Below are positions 15,781 through 29,400 of a stretch of DNA of 64,000 bases, one piece after another (the first letter of the stretch is position 1; each line of letters starts with the position of its first letter). The notes beneath the pieces were generated by a model. That model was given only the letters and a program-made list of their open reading frames with translations. It searched no databases and was not told the origin of the DNA. The position numbers and the translations under genes were made by a program. The stretch comes from Ziziphus jujuba (Eukaryota; Streptophyta; Magnoliopsida; Rosales; Rhamnaceae): positions 16,325,001-16,389,000 of the forward strand of contig NC_083380.1 in assembly GCF_031755915.1 (NCBI RefSeq). Reading direction: 5' to 3'.

Positions 15781-15807
15781 CACGTGACTTGTACAAGACC
15801 TCACGTG
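15781..15807 (+). promoter_or_regulatory. paired G-boxes upstream of the BRUTUS-like gene
   Basis: Two copies of CACGTGAC lie with their CACGTG cores at 15781-15786 and 15802-15807, about 390-415 bp upstream of the start codon at 16195. The 21-bp spacing is two helical turns, so both sites face the same side of DNA. G-boxes bind bHLH and bZIP factors. In Arabidopsis, bHLH factors of the iron-deficiency cascade (clade IVc and bHLH121/URI) regulate BTS, and BTS in turn destabilises clade IVc proteins. A feedback site is therefore plausible here, but binding is inferred, not shown. Confidence 0.55.
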
Positions 15808-15899
15808 ACAAGGTCGTTGATGACGTTGCAATCCACTCTGGAACATTCATGCCATGTGGCATAAGCCAACTAAAAACAAAATTAAAAAAAAAAATACTT

Positions 15900-16194
15900 C
15901 TCTTATCGACCGTACTGTAACCCAGTCTCTCTTCCCCCCTGCCTTTTTCTCCGTTTGAACAATCCCAAAGCCAAAGTATGAAAAACGACAAAAAATAAAA
16001 ATAAAAATAAAAATAAAAATTGAAAATTGAAAAACAAAATTTAAAGATTTAGAGAGAGGAACTATCGGTTGGAGAAAGAGAGCTAGAGAACAAGAGCGAG
16101 AAGAGCCAGCCAGAGGAAGTGCTTAGGATAGAGAATTTTCCCAAGAAAGCTCGAGAAATTTTAGAGGAGAAAATTTAGAGGGAGAGAGAAAGAG
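15900..16194 (+). promoter_or_regulatory. proximal promoter and 5' leader of the BRUTUS-like gene
   Basis: A CT-rich stretch (about 15893-15955) is followed by an AAAAT repeat (about 15992-16020), then a GA-rich stretch from about 16050 to the start codon. The purine-rich part looks like a plant 5' untranslated leader. The transcription start cannot be placed from sequence alone, and no clear TATA box is seen. Confidence 0.4.
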
Positions 16195-18163
16195 ATGGCA
16201 ACGCCGTTGACGGGTTTGCAACATAGGGATGGAGGTGGAGTGGCGGTTTTGTCAAATTCCGTCAACAACGTTGATTCTTCTTCTTCTTCTTCGTCGTCGT
16301 CGTCGCCGACAACGAGTGGTTGTTTGAGGAGCTCAGAGGCGGACTCTCCGATTTTGATTTTCTTGTTGTTTCACAAAGCTATTCGCAAAGAGCTCGATGC
16401 GCTTCATCGATTGGCTATGGCTTTCGCCACCGGCAAACGCACTGATATACGACCGTTGCTTGAGCGGTACCATTTCCTTAGATCGATTTACAAGCACCAC
16501 TCCAATGCCGAAGATGAGGTCATAATCTTTCTATTTTTCTTTTTCTTTGTTTAATGAGCTTTGGAATTCGACAACGGTTTGTCTATTTTTTAGTTTGGTT
16601 GCTAAGAAAAGAAAATTGAGGAAAGAAATTAAATTTGGAAAGCCGTTTGTATGTATCGGTTTGACGCAAATTGAATTTGTTTGTTTTTCTCTAAACTATT
16701 TTCTCTGTAATTTTTTGAGTTAGTGAAGCCTTGCTGGTAATTGAATGTGTTTACTTCCAGTTCATTTTTTTTTTTTTAAAGTATAATTTTTAACTTCTTT
16801 GAATTGTTTTTTTTTTGTTTCTTTTTTTCTACATGTGAAGCTGGATAAATGTTCTCATTAATTAATTTTCAAATAATTTGATGCTACTTGCTCTTTTAAC
16901 TTCTTGATCTGCACAAGTTCTTCATCTTCTCGCTTGAGCCTTTAGTCTCTTCATAAAAATGGAATGTGATAATACAAATATTAAAAACGAAAAGAACTAA
17001 AATTTTGTAGTTGGATTTGCACTTTAATGTATTTCAATTCGTTTTTCTCCTTAACTATTTATGGGTTGTTTGGACATTGTCAGCACATCTGCTTGTTTTA
17101 TAGATGAAGAATCACCATTCTTCAATTTGTCAATCAAATGTAAAAAAAAAGTAAACATAATAGAGTTCTTGGAACCCTGGGGTGTATATTTTCAGGGCCT
17201 CCACTTTAGGAACTGATTTTTCAAGGATATCTATTTGGGTGAATATTTGTGATTTTCCAAGAACAAAATCACCGAAAACCGATTGCACTTTTTTTTGCCA
17301 AACATTATAGGAAGCAGTTTCTTTCTCTCTTTGAAAGTGATTTTAGCCAATCTAAAAGCGCTCCCAACTGGTCATTTAGTCTTTTGTTAGAAAAATTTGC
17401 AGCAGGAATGATTTTGGCTAGTCATGTTTTTTTGTGCTTATAAACTATTATGCGTTATTGGTCAGAAAAACAAAGCATATGATACACTTGGCTAGATTCA
17501 ACTGATACTCAAAAATTGAAAGCATAGAGTGGCATAACTGTGTAAAAGTAAGCCTGTTTTTCAAAGCACATTCCGTGGACACACCCTCTGTATGACATTT
17601 TTAATGGTCCAATAAGTGGCAACGGGTAATATAAAGAATTCTCCTATTCAGTTTATGTTGAATCTACAGATTCTAAACTGATTTGAAAAAACTGCCTGAT
17701 GACTTTGTAATTACTTCTGCCCCTGCTATATTTCTAGTGCATGTCAACTGTTCCCCCAATTTAACCATTTAATGATGCAACTGTTTATACCGTTTCCATT
17801 TACAGAGATAATGATATGATATTTTGCTACAGGTAATCTTTCCAGCTCTTGATATACGTGTCAAGAATGTTGCACAAACATACTCTCTTGAACACAAGAG
17901 TGAAAGCAATCTTTTTGATCATTTGTTTGAGCTGCTAACTTGTAATGTACAAAATGATGAAAGTTTCCGAAGGGAGCTAGCATCTTGTACAGGAGCCCTA
18001 CACACATCAGTTAGCCAGCACATGGCTAAAGAAGAGGAGCAGGTGCTATTTCATTTTCCAATATTTTCTTTGTCATTTTGTTTATTCAGATCTCTGGCTG
18101 CGAAATTCTTCAGATCTCTGGCTGCGAAATTCTTACATTGCATATCATGGAAATTTAATTATT

Positions 18164-18203
<40 letters not shown>

Positions 18204-21200
18204 GTAGTAGTTGATTTATCTTTGTCAATGTTGATTTTCTTGGATGTGTTTTTAACACACAGATAATACTATAATTAACAATAATCATATATGAAGAAAA
18301 AGGTAAACCTAACGATCATAATTAGTATGCTGTCTATTTCCATTTTGCACAAATAACTATCTTTATACCAACATTTCTTTCTGGTCCGGCTATATAACAT
18401 TGGTTTACTGATTAATCTATAGTTCTCATTAGCCACTTATCTTCTGTTAATGCTGTTTCACCTTGGTCAATCTTTATAAAATGCACTTTTGATGGTTACC
18501 ATCAAGAGAGAAAGATATTATTGATTCGTACTCTAAATTGCTTTCGTTTTTCATTCTGGAAAGGAATTATCTTATCATTTTCTCTTTCCACCATTTATGG
18601 AAAGGAAATCTAGAGCCTACATGGGATATTATTCAATATCAACTAAGTCGATGGCAATTTGTTGATTGGAATTTTCATGCAGCTATGAGCTGTCTGCATA
18701 TCTATATGAGAGGACAGAGACACATATATTACTTGAGCCTTGACTTTAGTGAAGAAAAGTGCAATGAGGTATTATAGCATATGGTATTGTATATAGATAC
18801 ATCTGTATGTACCTCCACCCAGACACACATTAAAGGAAATGCCAAAGCCATCAAATCAACAGGTTTAAGCAATTAAGAAGGTGGCCCAATTATGGATTTC
18901 AAGTTGACACAACACAAAACTGGGGTTAATAAGTTAATAAAAATGGGGTTTGCAATATTTGGAAACAAGACCTAACATACAATTGGATTTTGATACAATA
19001 TTAAGTTACCATCAATCCCAAAACTTAAGTTGCTAGGAAGTGGGCCAACAATGCATGTTAAGTTTCTTCAACGGATGTGATAATTGTTTGTTCGACCCAC
19101 AATACTTGACTAAATCATTGTTTTCTCCTGTTATTTGACCACTGGTTTACTGTTGTGGCTTAAGGTAAATACCCCATGTTCGGGCTACAATGAAAAGCTC
19201 ATCTTTCGCTAGTTAATGAGCCGCAATCCATACTTTAAAACAATTTGTAAACTGACATTCATGCCAGGAAATGACTCTTATTCTTTAGAAGATAATCAAT
19301 CGCTAATTTGTTGAAAGAGTATACAATGCAAATATTTCTATAAAACTTAAAAGAAATTTGGTCAATATTATGTAAAAGCTAATTGAATGTGGGGACGATT
19401 ATGAGCGTATTATTTTGCTGATGTAAGATAGATATACTTATTCCTATGTAATAAAACAAAAGATTGTGTGTATCAATTTTCTTTTTTTCAATAAATGCTC
19501 TTGTTGATATCTTCCAAATTATATGCTACTCGGCTTTTGCATGTGCGCATTATGTCAAAAGCATATTTCTGTCTGAATTTATGCAAAAGCTGCTGGTTTA
19601 AAAGATATGACTATTTTCCCCATCTATTTTCTGAAAATTTTACCCTTTTTTCTAGGCACACAGTTCTGTAAATTATAAATGTCCTTGTGCAAATTTTTTA
19701 TTATTTTTTTATTTTGAATTCTATTCTGAGAGATTTACTTTGTTTTATTTTCTTGAAAAAAATTACCTCAATCCATCTGTATTTGACCATGCCAGGTCTT
19801 TCCTCTGCTTGTTGAGAAGTTTTCACTTGAAGAGCAGGCATCTTTACTCTGGCAGTTTCTGTGTAGCATTCCTGTAAATATGATGGCTCAGTTCCTTCCA
19901 TGGCTTTCCTCGTCTATTTCACCTGATGAATACCAGGATCTGCGGAAATGCTTAACCAGGATAGTTCCAGAGGAAAAGCTTCTTCAACAGGTTATATTTA
20001 ATTTTGTTTAGTTAGCTAAATTCTTTCTAGCTATGTTTTCAAAGAACTGTGAGCGAATTCCATCTCTTGTTGAATGAAGGTCATTTTCGCCTGGATGGAC
20101 CGGAGAAGCACTGATAAGATGATAGAAAGTTGTCTGGATGATCCTCAGGGTCGCTCTTGTAGTGGTTCTGGTTCTAGCACATTAAATCACAGCACAGATA
20201 AAGTAAATTGTGCTTGTGAGGTGAGGACTGGGAAAAGAAAATATTTGGAGTCAGGTATGGATGTTTCTGATTCCAATGGGGGGCATCCAATAAATGAAAT
20301 ATTGCTCTGGCATAAAGCTATCAAGAGGGAGTTGAATGAGATAGCCAAGGAGGCAAGGAAGATACAAGCTTCTGGAAATTTTACTAATTTATCAGCTTTT
20401 AATGAGAGATTGCAATTTATTGCCGAAGTTTGCATCTTTCACAGGTACCCTTATTGTTATGTCAAATGATGTGACCGATGGAGCATTTAATCTTTGCGAT
20501 TTGATTGAGTTATTTTTTTCTTCTTTTTCCTAGTATGCATAAAGGTTAAAGATCTCTTACTCTAGTTGTCAACATCATAAATTTACCCAATTTTGGTCAT
20601 GGTGTGAAATAATTTATTTTAGCATTTATGATCTCGGGCTTTCCTTATATTTCAACAATCAGAAAAATTTTTCGTATCAATTTGTGGAAACAATTTCATG
20701 CTCTGAGCTGCTAGGTGCTGCAATCTATGTTCTACGTTTATTTCCTCTGATTGTTGTCTCTTCTTATTTTTTGTTTCTTTTTTTCTTTTTTCCTTTTATT
20801 TTTGTTTGATGTCCATAGTTGATCATTTTGTCTTCTATCACCGCCACTTATCCAAACCATATTTAAATTATAGTGTGGGCCTGTCTTATTTAGCAGTTCA
20901 TCATGCTTTTTGAATCTTTGTTTCCTCAAATCGTGTCATTATCTGCATCAGAGGAAGGTTACTATTTGAGACCATTTAACATAGATTTTATACTTATTTC
21001 TTGTTTTGATTTAAAAAACAAATTTTCTTGATCTCTATCATTTCAATATTGTTACTTTTCTGGTTGCAGTATTGCTGAGGACAACGTTATATTTCCTGCA
21101 ATAGATGGAGGATTTTCTTTTCAAAAACAAATTTTGCACTATTTGAAACCATTTAACAAATTTGATACTATTTGAGACCTGTAACATAATTTTATACTTA

Positions 21201-24200
21201 TTTCTTGTTTATAGATTTAAATGACAAATTTTCTCAATCTATATCCTTTTGTTTGATATTGTTACGTTTCTGGTTGCAGTATTGCTGAGGACAAGGTTAT
21301 ATTTCCTGCAGTAGATGGAGAATTTTCTTTTTTTCAGGAGCATGCTGAAGAAGAAAGCCAATTCAATGAGTTTAGGTGTTTAATTGAAAGTATACAAGAT
21401 GCCGGAGCAATCTCCACTTCAGCACCTGAATTTTATGCAAAGTTATGCTCACATGCTGAGCAAATAATGGAAACTGTACAAAGGCACTTCTCCAATGAGG
21501 AAGTTCAGGTGACATTTCTTATTGGTGCAATATTTTCTTTATGGATTTGCACCCAAAAGAAAATAATCCTTGTGGATCCACAGTAGTAATATTGACCACA
21601 AAATATTTTAGAACAAAAAGAAGAAAACATTTGTGATGACGAGGAGGAAATACATCATAGCCATAAAGGAGATCAATCAACTATCTTATATGATTTTTCT
21701 TATATCTCTGGATACAATATCATAACCTGTAGCTATTCATACCATTTTTACTTAGATTTCAAGATTAGAAACCATAGCACTAATGTTCCTTTTTGTTCCT
21801 GAATGCATCTGCTAACTCCCAGCATTTCTAGGTTCTTCCACTTGCTCGAAAGCACTTCAGCCTCAAAAGACAGCGGGAAATTTTATATCAAAGTTTGTGC
21901 ATGATGCCCTTAAAATTAATTGAGCGTGTCTTGCCATGGCTAATGGGATCACTGACTGAAGATGAAACCAAAAATTTTCTTAAAAATATGCAATTGGCAG
22001 GTTTTATATCTATCCTTTATATGTTCATCTGTTGAAAGATTATTGTAATTCAACAAACATGCTGTTATATAATTAATTTCTGACAATGCATGTTCTGTGA
22101 TACAGCTCCCGCACAAGATTCTGCTCTGGTAACTCTCTTATTGGGTTGGGCTTGCAAGGCTCGTAATAAGGGTTTATGCTTCTCTTCAAGTGCCATTGGT
22201 TGCTGTCCTGTTAAAAAGTTCGCAGATATTGAAGAAGATTTTGTTCGGTCAAATTGTGCTTGTGTGTCTGCATTGTCTGCTGAAGACAGCTTGATTTCAT
22301 CTCTAGCAAATGATGTTAAAAGGCCAGCTAAGCGAAACGTTACCGAGTCATGCAAAAATAGTGATTCTCCTTGCTCTACAGAGACTGTAAACAACCAGAA
22401 GAAATGTTGTAGTGATCGGTCATGCCCTGTCCCTGGTTTAGGAGTAAATAGCAATAATCTGGGGTTAAGTTCTACTTTTGCGGCTAAGTCTTTGCGTTCC
22501 TTGTCTTTCAGCTCTTCTTGCCCATCTCTTAACTCCAGTCTTTTTGTCTGGGAAACAGATAATAGTTCTTTTGATATTGGCCGTGGAGAACGACCTATTG
22601 ATACAATCTTTAAATTTCATAAAGCCATACAGAAAGACCTAGAGTATTTGGATGTTGAATCTGGAAAACTTAATGACTGTGATGAGACATTCCTACGGCA
22701 GTTTACTGGAAGGTTTCGTCTGCTGTGGGGCTTATATAGAGCTCATAGTAATGCTGAGGATGATATAGTGTTTCCTGCTTTGGAATCCAAAGAGGCACTT
22801 CATAATGTGAGTCACTCATACACACTTGACCATAAGCAAGAGGAAAAATTATTTGAAGATATTTCCTGTGCTCTTTCTGAGCTTTCACACCTTCATGAAA
22901 GCTTGCAGAAGGCATACTTGAATGGGGATTTAAGCGAAAGTCACATTGAATTTTCAGCTGTCCAAAGTAACGATTCTTTTAGGAAGTATAATGAGCTATC
23001 TACTAAGCTTCAAGGAATGTGCAAATCTATAAAAGTGACATTAGATCAGCATATTTTTAGGGAAGAACTTGAGCTGTGGCCATTGTTTGGCAAGCACTTC
23101 TCTGTGGAAGAGCAAGACAAAATAGTTGGTCGCATAATTGGGACTACAGGTGCTGAAGTGCTCCAGTCAATGTTACCTTGGGTGACTTCTGCACTTACTC
23201 AGGATGAACAGAATAAAATGATGGACACCTGGAAGCAGGCAACCAAAAATACAATGTTCAACGAGTGGCTTAATGAATTCTGGAAAGGAACTTCAGAATT
23301 AACATCACATGCTGAAACATCAGAATCTAGTCTCTCTCTAAAAGGTTTGTACTCTTCCTAGTATTTTACATTGTTAAAACGGAATTAGTGTATGGCTTAG
23401 TTTGAACTAGGCCCCTTTTCTAAAATGTCTTTTCTAAGGAGTGAGTTTTCGAGAAATTTTAAAAGTATAGATAGGTTTCAGGATACTTAGACATACACAG
23501 TGGATATATGCCTGTCTTGAGATATTTGGTAATCTGCTTTTTGATGTTTAGCTTTTGAGCAGCTGTGTCCCGGGCTCCAGCAACACTTCTAATATTTAGA
23601 TAGTGGAATATGATTGTTGTAAATTCTATATGATCATGCTAAGTTCCTTACTATGATTTTAATTCACTGTCTGGAAGATTGTTTGAGACATGAGTATGGT
23701 GAGGGATGTTAAATCTCATGTTCTGAAGCCAAGGGATATTGTCTTTCTCTACAGCTCTTTAACATCCTATTTCTTCTTGTAGTCATGAAATGGCCTGCAT
23801 GATGTGTTAAATTTGAGCCATGTTATGTGTAATTTCATCGTATTGCTATAATGAGTTCCAGCTAATTTTTTTCAAAAAGTAGACATAATACCATTTTTAA
23901 CTGTATTTTGTACAGGTGCAAACCTTTCTGTTTGAAAGTTCAAATTTGTATTAAAATCATGCAGTTCATGATAGAATTTGAAAGAGTTTCTGACATTTTT
24001 CATAAACTGCGATTAGTTTATGGCCCTTTCATGTATCCTATCCTGAAAATGTCTAAAAATTTTATTTGTTTAACTGCAATCTGATGTCTAAATTATGGTG
24101 TGGATGGGTTGATGGAAACTTTTTCTTTGTTGATGGTGGGATTAGAACTTGTGCGATTTTCTTGGAAGTCTTGAGTCAATTAGAGGTTATAGTTCTCTCA

Positions 24201-26384
24201 GTATGCCGCATATGCATAATAGCTCAACTAATGTTTTCATAATCAATCACAGTCAGTACCATCTGCAAATTTTGTTGGAACTGATAACTGTGGCCTATTT
24301 CAACTTGATCCTGTTATAGGAATTGAATTTCAAGAAAGCTTGGACCACAGTGATCAGATGTTCAAGCCTGGTTGGAAGGATATTTTCCGTATGAATCAAA
24401 ATGAGCTTGAGTCGGAGATTAGAAAGGTTTATCGTGACTCAACTCTTGATCCGAGGAGGAAAGCATATCTTGTGCAGAATCTTATGACTAGGTTAGTTTT
24501 GATGATCTTAGTCCTTGCATGCTTGCTTAGTTTGTTTTTTTTATTTTTTTGTCTTTGGCATGAGACGACTAACAAATATATCACATGAAAGAAAATGCTG
24601 GTACTATCCTAGTCATGTAGCCTGAACCATCAATAAATGACCTGTTTATTTCAGCCGTTGGATAGCCGCTCAGCAGAAAAAGTTACCTAAAGTAATAGAT
24701 GGAGGAACTTCTAATGGTGAAGATGTAGAAGGGCGCGCACCATCATTTCGAGATGAAGAGAAAAAAGTGTTTGGCTGTGAACACTACAAAAGAAACTGCA
24801 AACTCCGTGCTGCTTGCTGTGGAAAGCTGTTTACCTGTAGATTTTGCCATGACAATGTGAGCGACCACTCAATGGATAGGTAAACTTTCTGATATTATCA
24901 CTTTCATTTCAAGCTGGGTCGTCATATTCTGAATGTTACATTCAATGATGGCAGGAAGGCAACAACTGAAATGATGTGCATGACATGCCTGAACATTCAG
25001 GCAGTTGGGCCAATTTGCACAACACCTTCATGCAATGGACTTCCAATGGCAAAATATTATTGCAATATATGCAAATTTTTTGATGATGAAAGGTACATGG
25101 TTTCTAATTGGATATTTTGAGTTTGTAGGTTTTTATTTGTTAACACCAGTAAATTGGCAATTTTCATGATAAATGGTTCCTTTTGCTATCAACAAATCTG
25201 TACTTATAATTATTCCTTTACTTCGACACATACTTGACTTGAACTGCATTATCTCCTAAACCCCACATGGTTATTAAGAAAATGGTGCTAATTACACTTT
25301 GTCTTCCCAAACTATAACTTGTTTTTCACTTTGCTTACCAAAGTACTAAATCCTCACATGGCCCTGTAATTGATCATGATCTGTCAAATTAATCTAGCTA
25401 TGTAATTTTCTTAAGTTATTGGCACTTATCAGATATCATGAAAAATTGGTGAAAAGTGGTTTCCACTTTTTAATACTGCATGTAATGATTTTTTATGAAT
25501 CAGTGGCAGAAAAGTAGGGTGCTCAATAGTGCATGTAATTCCAGGCAGCCTTTTATTTATGCTTCTTTAAACACATGAAAAGAAATGTCATTTTACTGGC
25601 CTAACAGTACTTTCAGACAATATAACAATTATTTAATGTCTTCGGAAAAGTTTACAATTACAATTTTTTATCACATTGTTACTTATTTTTCATTTTATGA
25701 TTAGTACTTTGAGATAAATAATTTGGTTAATTTTGTTATTTAGACCTCGTCTTTATACTGTTACACTCATGTAGTTCAAATGTTGTAGAGAACTTTCTGA
25801 CATATGCACAATTTTATGTTTCTTCAGAACTGTTTATCATTGCCCATTTTGCAATTTATGCCGCCTTGGGGGAGGTCTTGGCATTGATTATTTTCATTGC
25901 ATGACATGCAATTGTTGCCTGGGGATGAAATTAGTGAACCACAAATGCCTGGAGAAGAGTTTAGAGACAAATTGTCCCATCTGCTGTGATTTCTTATTTA
26001 CGTCAAGTGCAGCAGTCAGAGCTTTACCTTGTGGCCATTACATGCATTCTGCTTGCTTTCAGGTATCTATGTCTCACAAACTTTTTTATTTTTTATTTTT
26101 GCCTGTCCACATATATTGACTTTTCTAATTATTGAACACCATTTCTCTTTATAAAAGAAAGAAGAAGAAGTGATCAAAATTTGATTTCCTTTGCCAATTT
26201 CTATTAGGCATACACTTGCAGTCACTATACCTGTCCAATTTGCAGCAAATCTTTAGGAGATATGGCGGTAAGGGTTCTTTCTCTCTCGTGTTTTTTTTTA
26301 CAGATTAATTTGTGATGCCTAGACCAATGTCTTATTGGCTGTATTATTGTAATTTCACTCCCACATATATTACTGAAAGGAATA

Positions 26385-26446
<62 letters not shown>

Positions 26447-27985
26447 AATTGATTAAATTAGCAAATAAAATAAAATTAATTACCTTGTCATGAAAAGGAT
26501 CTGCACTACCATCTGGTTTTATCATAATCACTGTAGTTTTTATTTTTATACATTCTAGAACCATGTTAAGTTTTTTGACCATAGTATTTCCTGTCTAAAT
26601 TAATTAGTTGTGTCACGGTTTCATTGAACATCATACTTGTTACCATCTTGCTGCTCCTTGAGAAAAAAGAAAGGCGATATTTTATATAAACTGTTTTTGA
26701 GCTTAGGATACTTCACTGTGAAAGATGGTTTGATTTGTTGATGAAATTTTTTGCACTAAGTCATCAGTAAATATTAGTTGTCAGAATGGGAAAGGGAGAT
26801 TTTGTGGATATGGTTTTTCTTTCTATTCTATATTACCTAATCATAAGGGTTTAATCATTTTGTTGCATTTATATTTTATTGTGCTTTTTAAGAGTTGTAT
26901 GGTTACTGAGGAAACTACATTTTGTTAAGAATATTATGAACCTGTCTGAGGCTGCACCTTGGTCTGGTTACCAGCAAATAATGCATCAAAAATGATGAAC
27001 TTTCTTTATGGATTTCTGCTCTATTCAGGTGTACTTTGGCATGCTTGATGCACTATTGGCAGCTGAGGAGCTCCCAGAGGAATATAGGAACCGTTGTCAG
27101 GTATTTATTTTTTCTGATCATTATGTTTTTTTTTTTTTTTTACTATCTTCAGCATGTTAAACCACTGATTCCATTTAGTCGTGTTGAATAACTTTATAAT
27201 TGCCGAAAAGAGCACTTGCTTATGTTTAGCATGATAAAAACTGGTAAGTGAATCAAAAATAGATTTCTTTTAACTAGTACTTTGATCTGGTTTTCCCTAA
27301 ATGGATGTTGTTTGAGTGCTTCAGATATTGTAACTATTCTCAAAGCCTGAAAAATAGAACTGGAGAAAAGTAGTTGCTTTCCTCTAGGATAAGAAGATAA
27401 AACAGTTACCCCCTAAATTAAGTTTTAGGGTAACGTCTAACGTCATTTATGTCATGGAAGGAACATTGTCTTTTCTCATATGGCTCCATTGCTAAGTACC
27501 AAGTCTTATGATTTGTATCATATGCATTTTATTCAGTCTACAATGGGGAGTCTGCATTGTTTTTGTTGATTTGAAGTGACAAAATTCGGTTACCTTGAGT
27601 ATTGGAAATTTGAAGTGAATTTATAATAGCCTGGGAAATGTCAAAATATTTGAGCTAATTATAACAGCCTTTATTTTTTTCCCTAACATGTGCCTCGTGC
27701 ATTTAAATTGATGGACAAATCAATTTGTCTATCTAAAACAATGATTGTACCATTGTTACCATGATAATGTGGAAAGCCCCATCCACAGGTAATTTATCTT
27801 CTGATAATAATTTTATCTAAATAATTTGCGCGGCAATTCAGGAAATTCTCTGCAATGACTGTGATAGGAAGGGCACAGCTCGCTTTCACTGGCTATATCA
27901 TAAATGTGGGTCTTGTGGATCGTACAACACCAGAGTGATCAAGAGTGAGACAGTAAATACCGAGTGTTCTACATTGCACCAATGA
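16195..27985 (+). CDS. BTS: BRUTUS-type hemerythrin/RING zinc-finger E3 ubiquitin ligase (iron sensor)
   Basis: Fourteen coding exons join in frame to 1,258 codons: 16195-16518, 17833-18042, 19796-19990, 20080-20444, 21280-21508, 21832-22000, 22106-23344, 24320-24491, 24655-24879, 24955-25092, 25828-26062, 26208-26267, 27029-27100, 27842-27985. All introns are GT-AG. Arabidopsis BRUTUS is about the same length. Three hemerythrin domains show the iron-ligand pattern H...HxxxE...H...HxxxE: H60/H102-E106/H129/H171-E175; H321/H364-E368/H386/H434-E438; H669/H711-E715/H740/H813-E817. The C-terminus has a CHY zinc finger (from C1009, GCEHYKRNC), a CTCHY finger, a RING (about 1145-1185, CPICCDF...CGHYMH...CPIC) and a zinc ribbon (about 1215-1245). 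A ten-serine tract lies at residues 28-37. In Arabidopsis the protein binds Fe through the hemerythrin domains and ubiquitinates clade IVc bHLH regulators (ILR3, bHLH105/115), limiting iron uptake; it acts in the nucleus. BTS-like (BTSL) paralogues usually have fewer hemerythrin domains, so three favour BTS. Exon boundaries are my reading and need RNA support. Confidence 0.95.
18087..18134 (+). repeat. exact 24-bp tandem duplication in intron 2
   Basis: A 24-bp unit beginning CAGATCTCTGGCTGCG occurs twice without mismatch, 45 bp after the exon 2 donor. It is intronic and has no obvious splice-site role. Identity suggests recent origin. Confidence 0.9.
20961..21385 (+). repeat. about 210-bp tandem duplication creating a decoy copy of BTS exon 5
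   Basis: The end of intron 4 and the first ~50 bp of exon 5 are duplicated in tandem with a 206-210 bp offset. The upstream copy has a good acceptor (TGGTTGCAG, ending 21069) and reads [18 protein letters not shown], against [18 protein letters not shown] in the real exon from 21280. After this it runs into intron-like sequence and an in-frame TGA at 21173-21175. Only the downstream copy continues in frame to the donor at 21509. The upstream copy is therefore a pseudo-exon. If included by splicing it would truncate the protein inside hemerythrin domain 2. Confidence 0.85.
26388..26447. repeat. compound (CT)n(CA)n microsatellite in BTS intron 12
   Basis: About nineteen CT dinucleotides followed by about ten CA dinucleotides, lying 120 bp downstream of exon 12. 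Likely length-polymorphic between individuals. It is transcribed but removed with the intron. Confidence 0.9.
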
Positions 27986-29392
27986 CTGGTTTACTTATAC
28001 GAAAATGTATACATATAAGTTTGTAAATACTTGTACAGGAAATTTTTTTTTTTTTTCAATTTTCCCCTACCAGGAAACTGGTTTTTTCTCCCTTCCTGTC
28101 CAACACCTTTTCTATAGAAGCCCTTTGTGGATCACCTTGTCATGGTATCAAGATCTTTTTGTGTTTTGACAGAGAGCAAACAAAGCAGTTAAAATGCGGT
28201 TTATATATAGGATGCTTGATATGATACTTAGCACTTTTTCAAGGTGCAGTAAATTTTCCAACTTATATGTAACTCAGTTTCTGTCCATCTTATAGTGTGA
28301 ATCTTTTTTTTATTTAGTTTATTTATTTTATTTTTCATCAGTGCTTCACATTCGATCTCGGAAATAGTTTTTTTTTTTTTTTTAAAAACATAAATTCACT
28401 GCTCCAAATTCGATCGCGAAAATGGGGTGTCATTTGAAGCTCATTTGCAATATTGGTCTTCTAATTGTAGGAGGCTTTTTCAGACTTGGACTAGTCTTGA
28501 CATGATAATGTCGATTTACCATTGTCCATTTGCTTGATAGATATCATTCTAAGAAAATTGTAGTCTCATGCATGAATGATAGGGATTTTAGCAACAAGAA
28601 GAAAAAAATGGTAGAAAACTACTTGTTGAAATTCTGTGATACGTGTATTACCTTCCTTTCATTCTCTCTTTGTTTATTTTTTATTTATTTTATTTATTCT
28701 TTTTTAAATTTTGGTAGTTTGCAAAATTGTGATTGGAGATTACACATGATTTTCCTTTTTTTTTTATGTTTTTTTTTTTTTTTGAGACGTTCTTATTACA
28801 ATTCCAAAAGAACCATATGCAATTCTATTTTTAATAAATTATCTATAGAACTCATAAAATTTGTAAAGTAACTTCTACAGTTTTTGTAGTATCAGAATTG
28901 CTCTTAATACAGTTCCAATATTCTTCAAACTTTGATACAGTCCCATTACATAATAAAATCCCATATCCACAGCAGCCATTTATACCCAACCTCCATACGC
29001 CGGCGACCATCCTCGATAAAGCTGGAAACCATCTTGCTCCACTAAGCTATCAACCATTTCAATTCATCATAATCAATGACAGTGCAGATTTCATCTCCTC
29101 TAGTTCGCTCCATCGATATCCATTATTTCTTTTTAGTTTAGAAAGGCAACTCTGAAATATTTGAAATGCGTTTTAGGATGTATGGTTATCAAGATTTCGA
29201 TGTACCATATTTGACTAAAGTTTGTTTGGTACTTGTCAACTACAGGACATGCAATTCAACTAAATATATGTTCTATAATAAAATTATAAATTTATTAAAA
29301 AAAAAAAAAATCTAATATAAGATTGTATATAGCACTTTTGGTAGTAAACCTGGAACTTATCTATTGAAAGGTCATATTGGGCTGGTTGTAAG
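27986..29392. other. 3' flank of the BRUTUS-like gene and intergenic DNA
   Basis: The sequence after the stop at 27983-27985 will include the 3' untranslated region, but no canonical AATAAA is clearly placed within the first few hundred bases. Poly-T tracts occur near 28041, 28370 and 28767. A short open stretch at 28898-29155 has no recognisable domain, and I see no gene. Confidence 0.5.
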
Positions 29393-29400
29393 GCTTCAGC

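Noticed and set aside
15692..15991. 99-codon open frame on the minus strand upstream of BTS
   Set aside because: It lies across the BTS promoter and leader, has no recognisable domain, and overlaps a plus-strand open run. The paired G-boxes explain the region better.
22065..22454. Minus-strand open frame of 129 codons opposite BTS exon 7
   Set aside because: It lies opposite a confirmed BTS exon and has no domain of its own.
28898..29155. 85-codon plus-strand open frame downstream of BTS
   Set aside because: No domain is recognisable, no splice partners are evident, and the reverse strand is equally open in parts.
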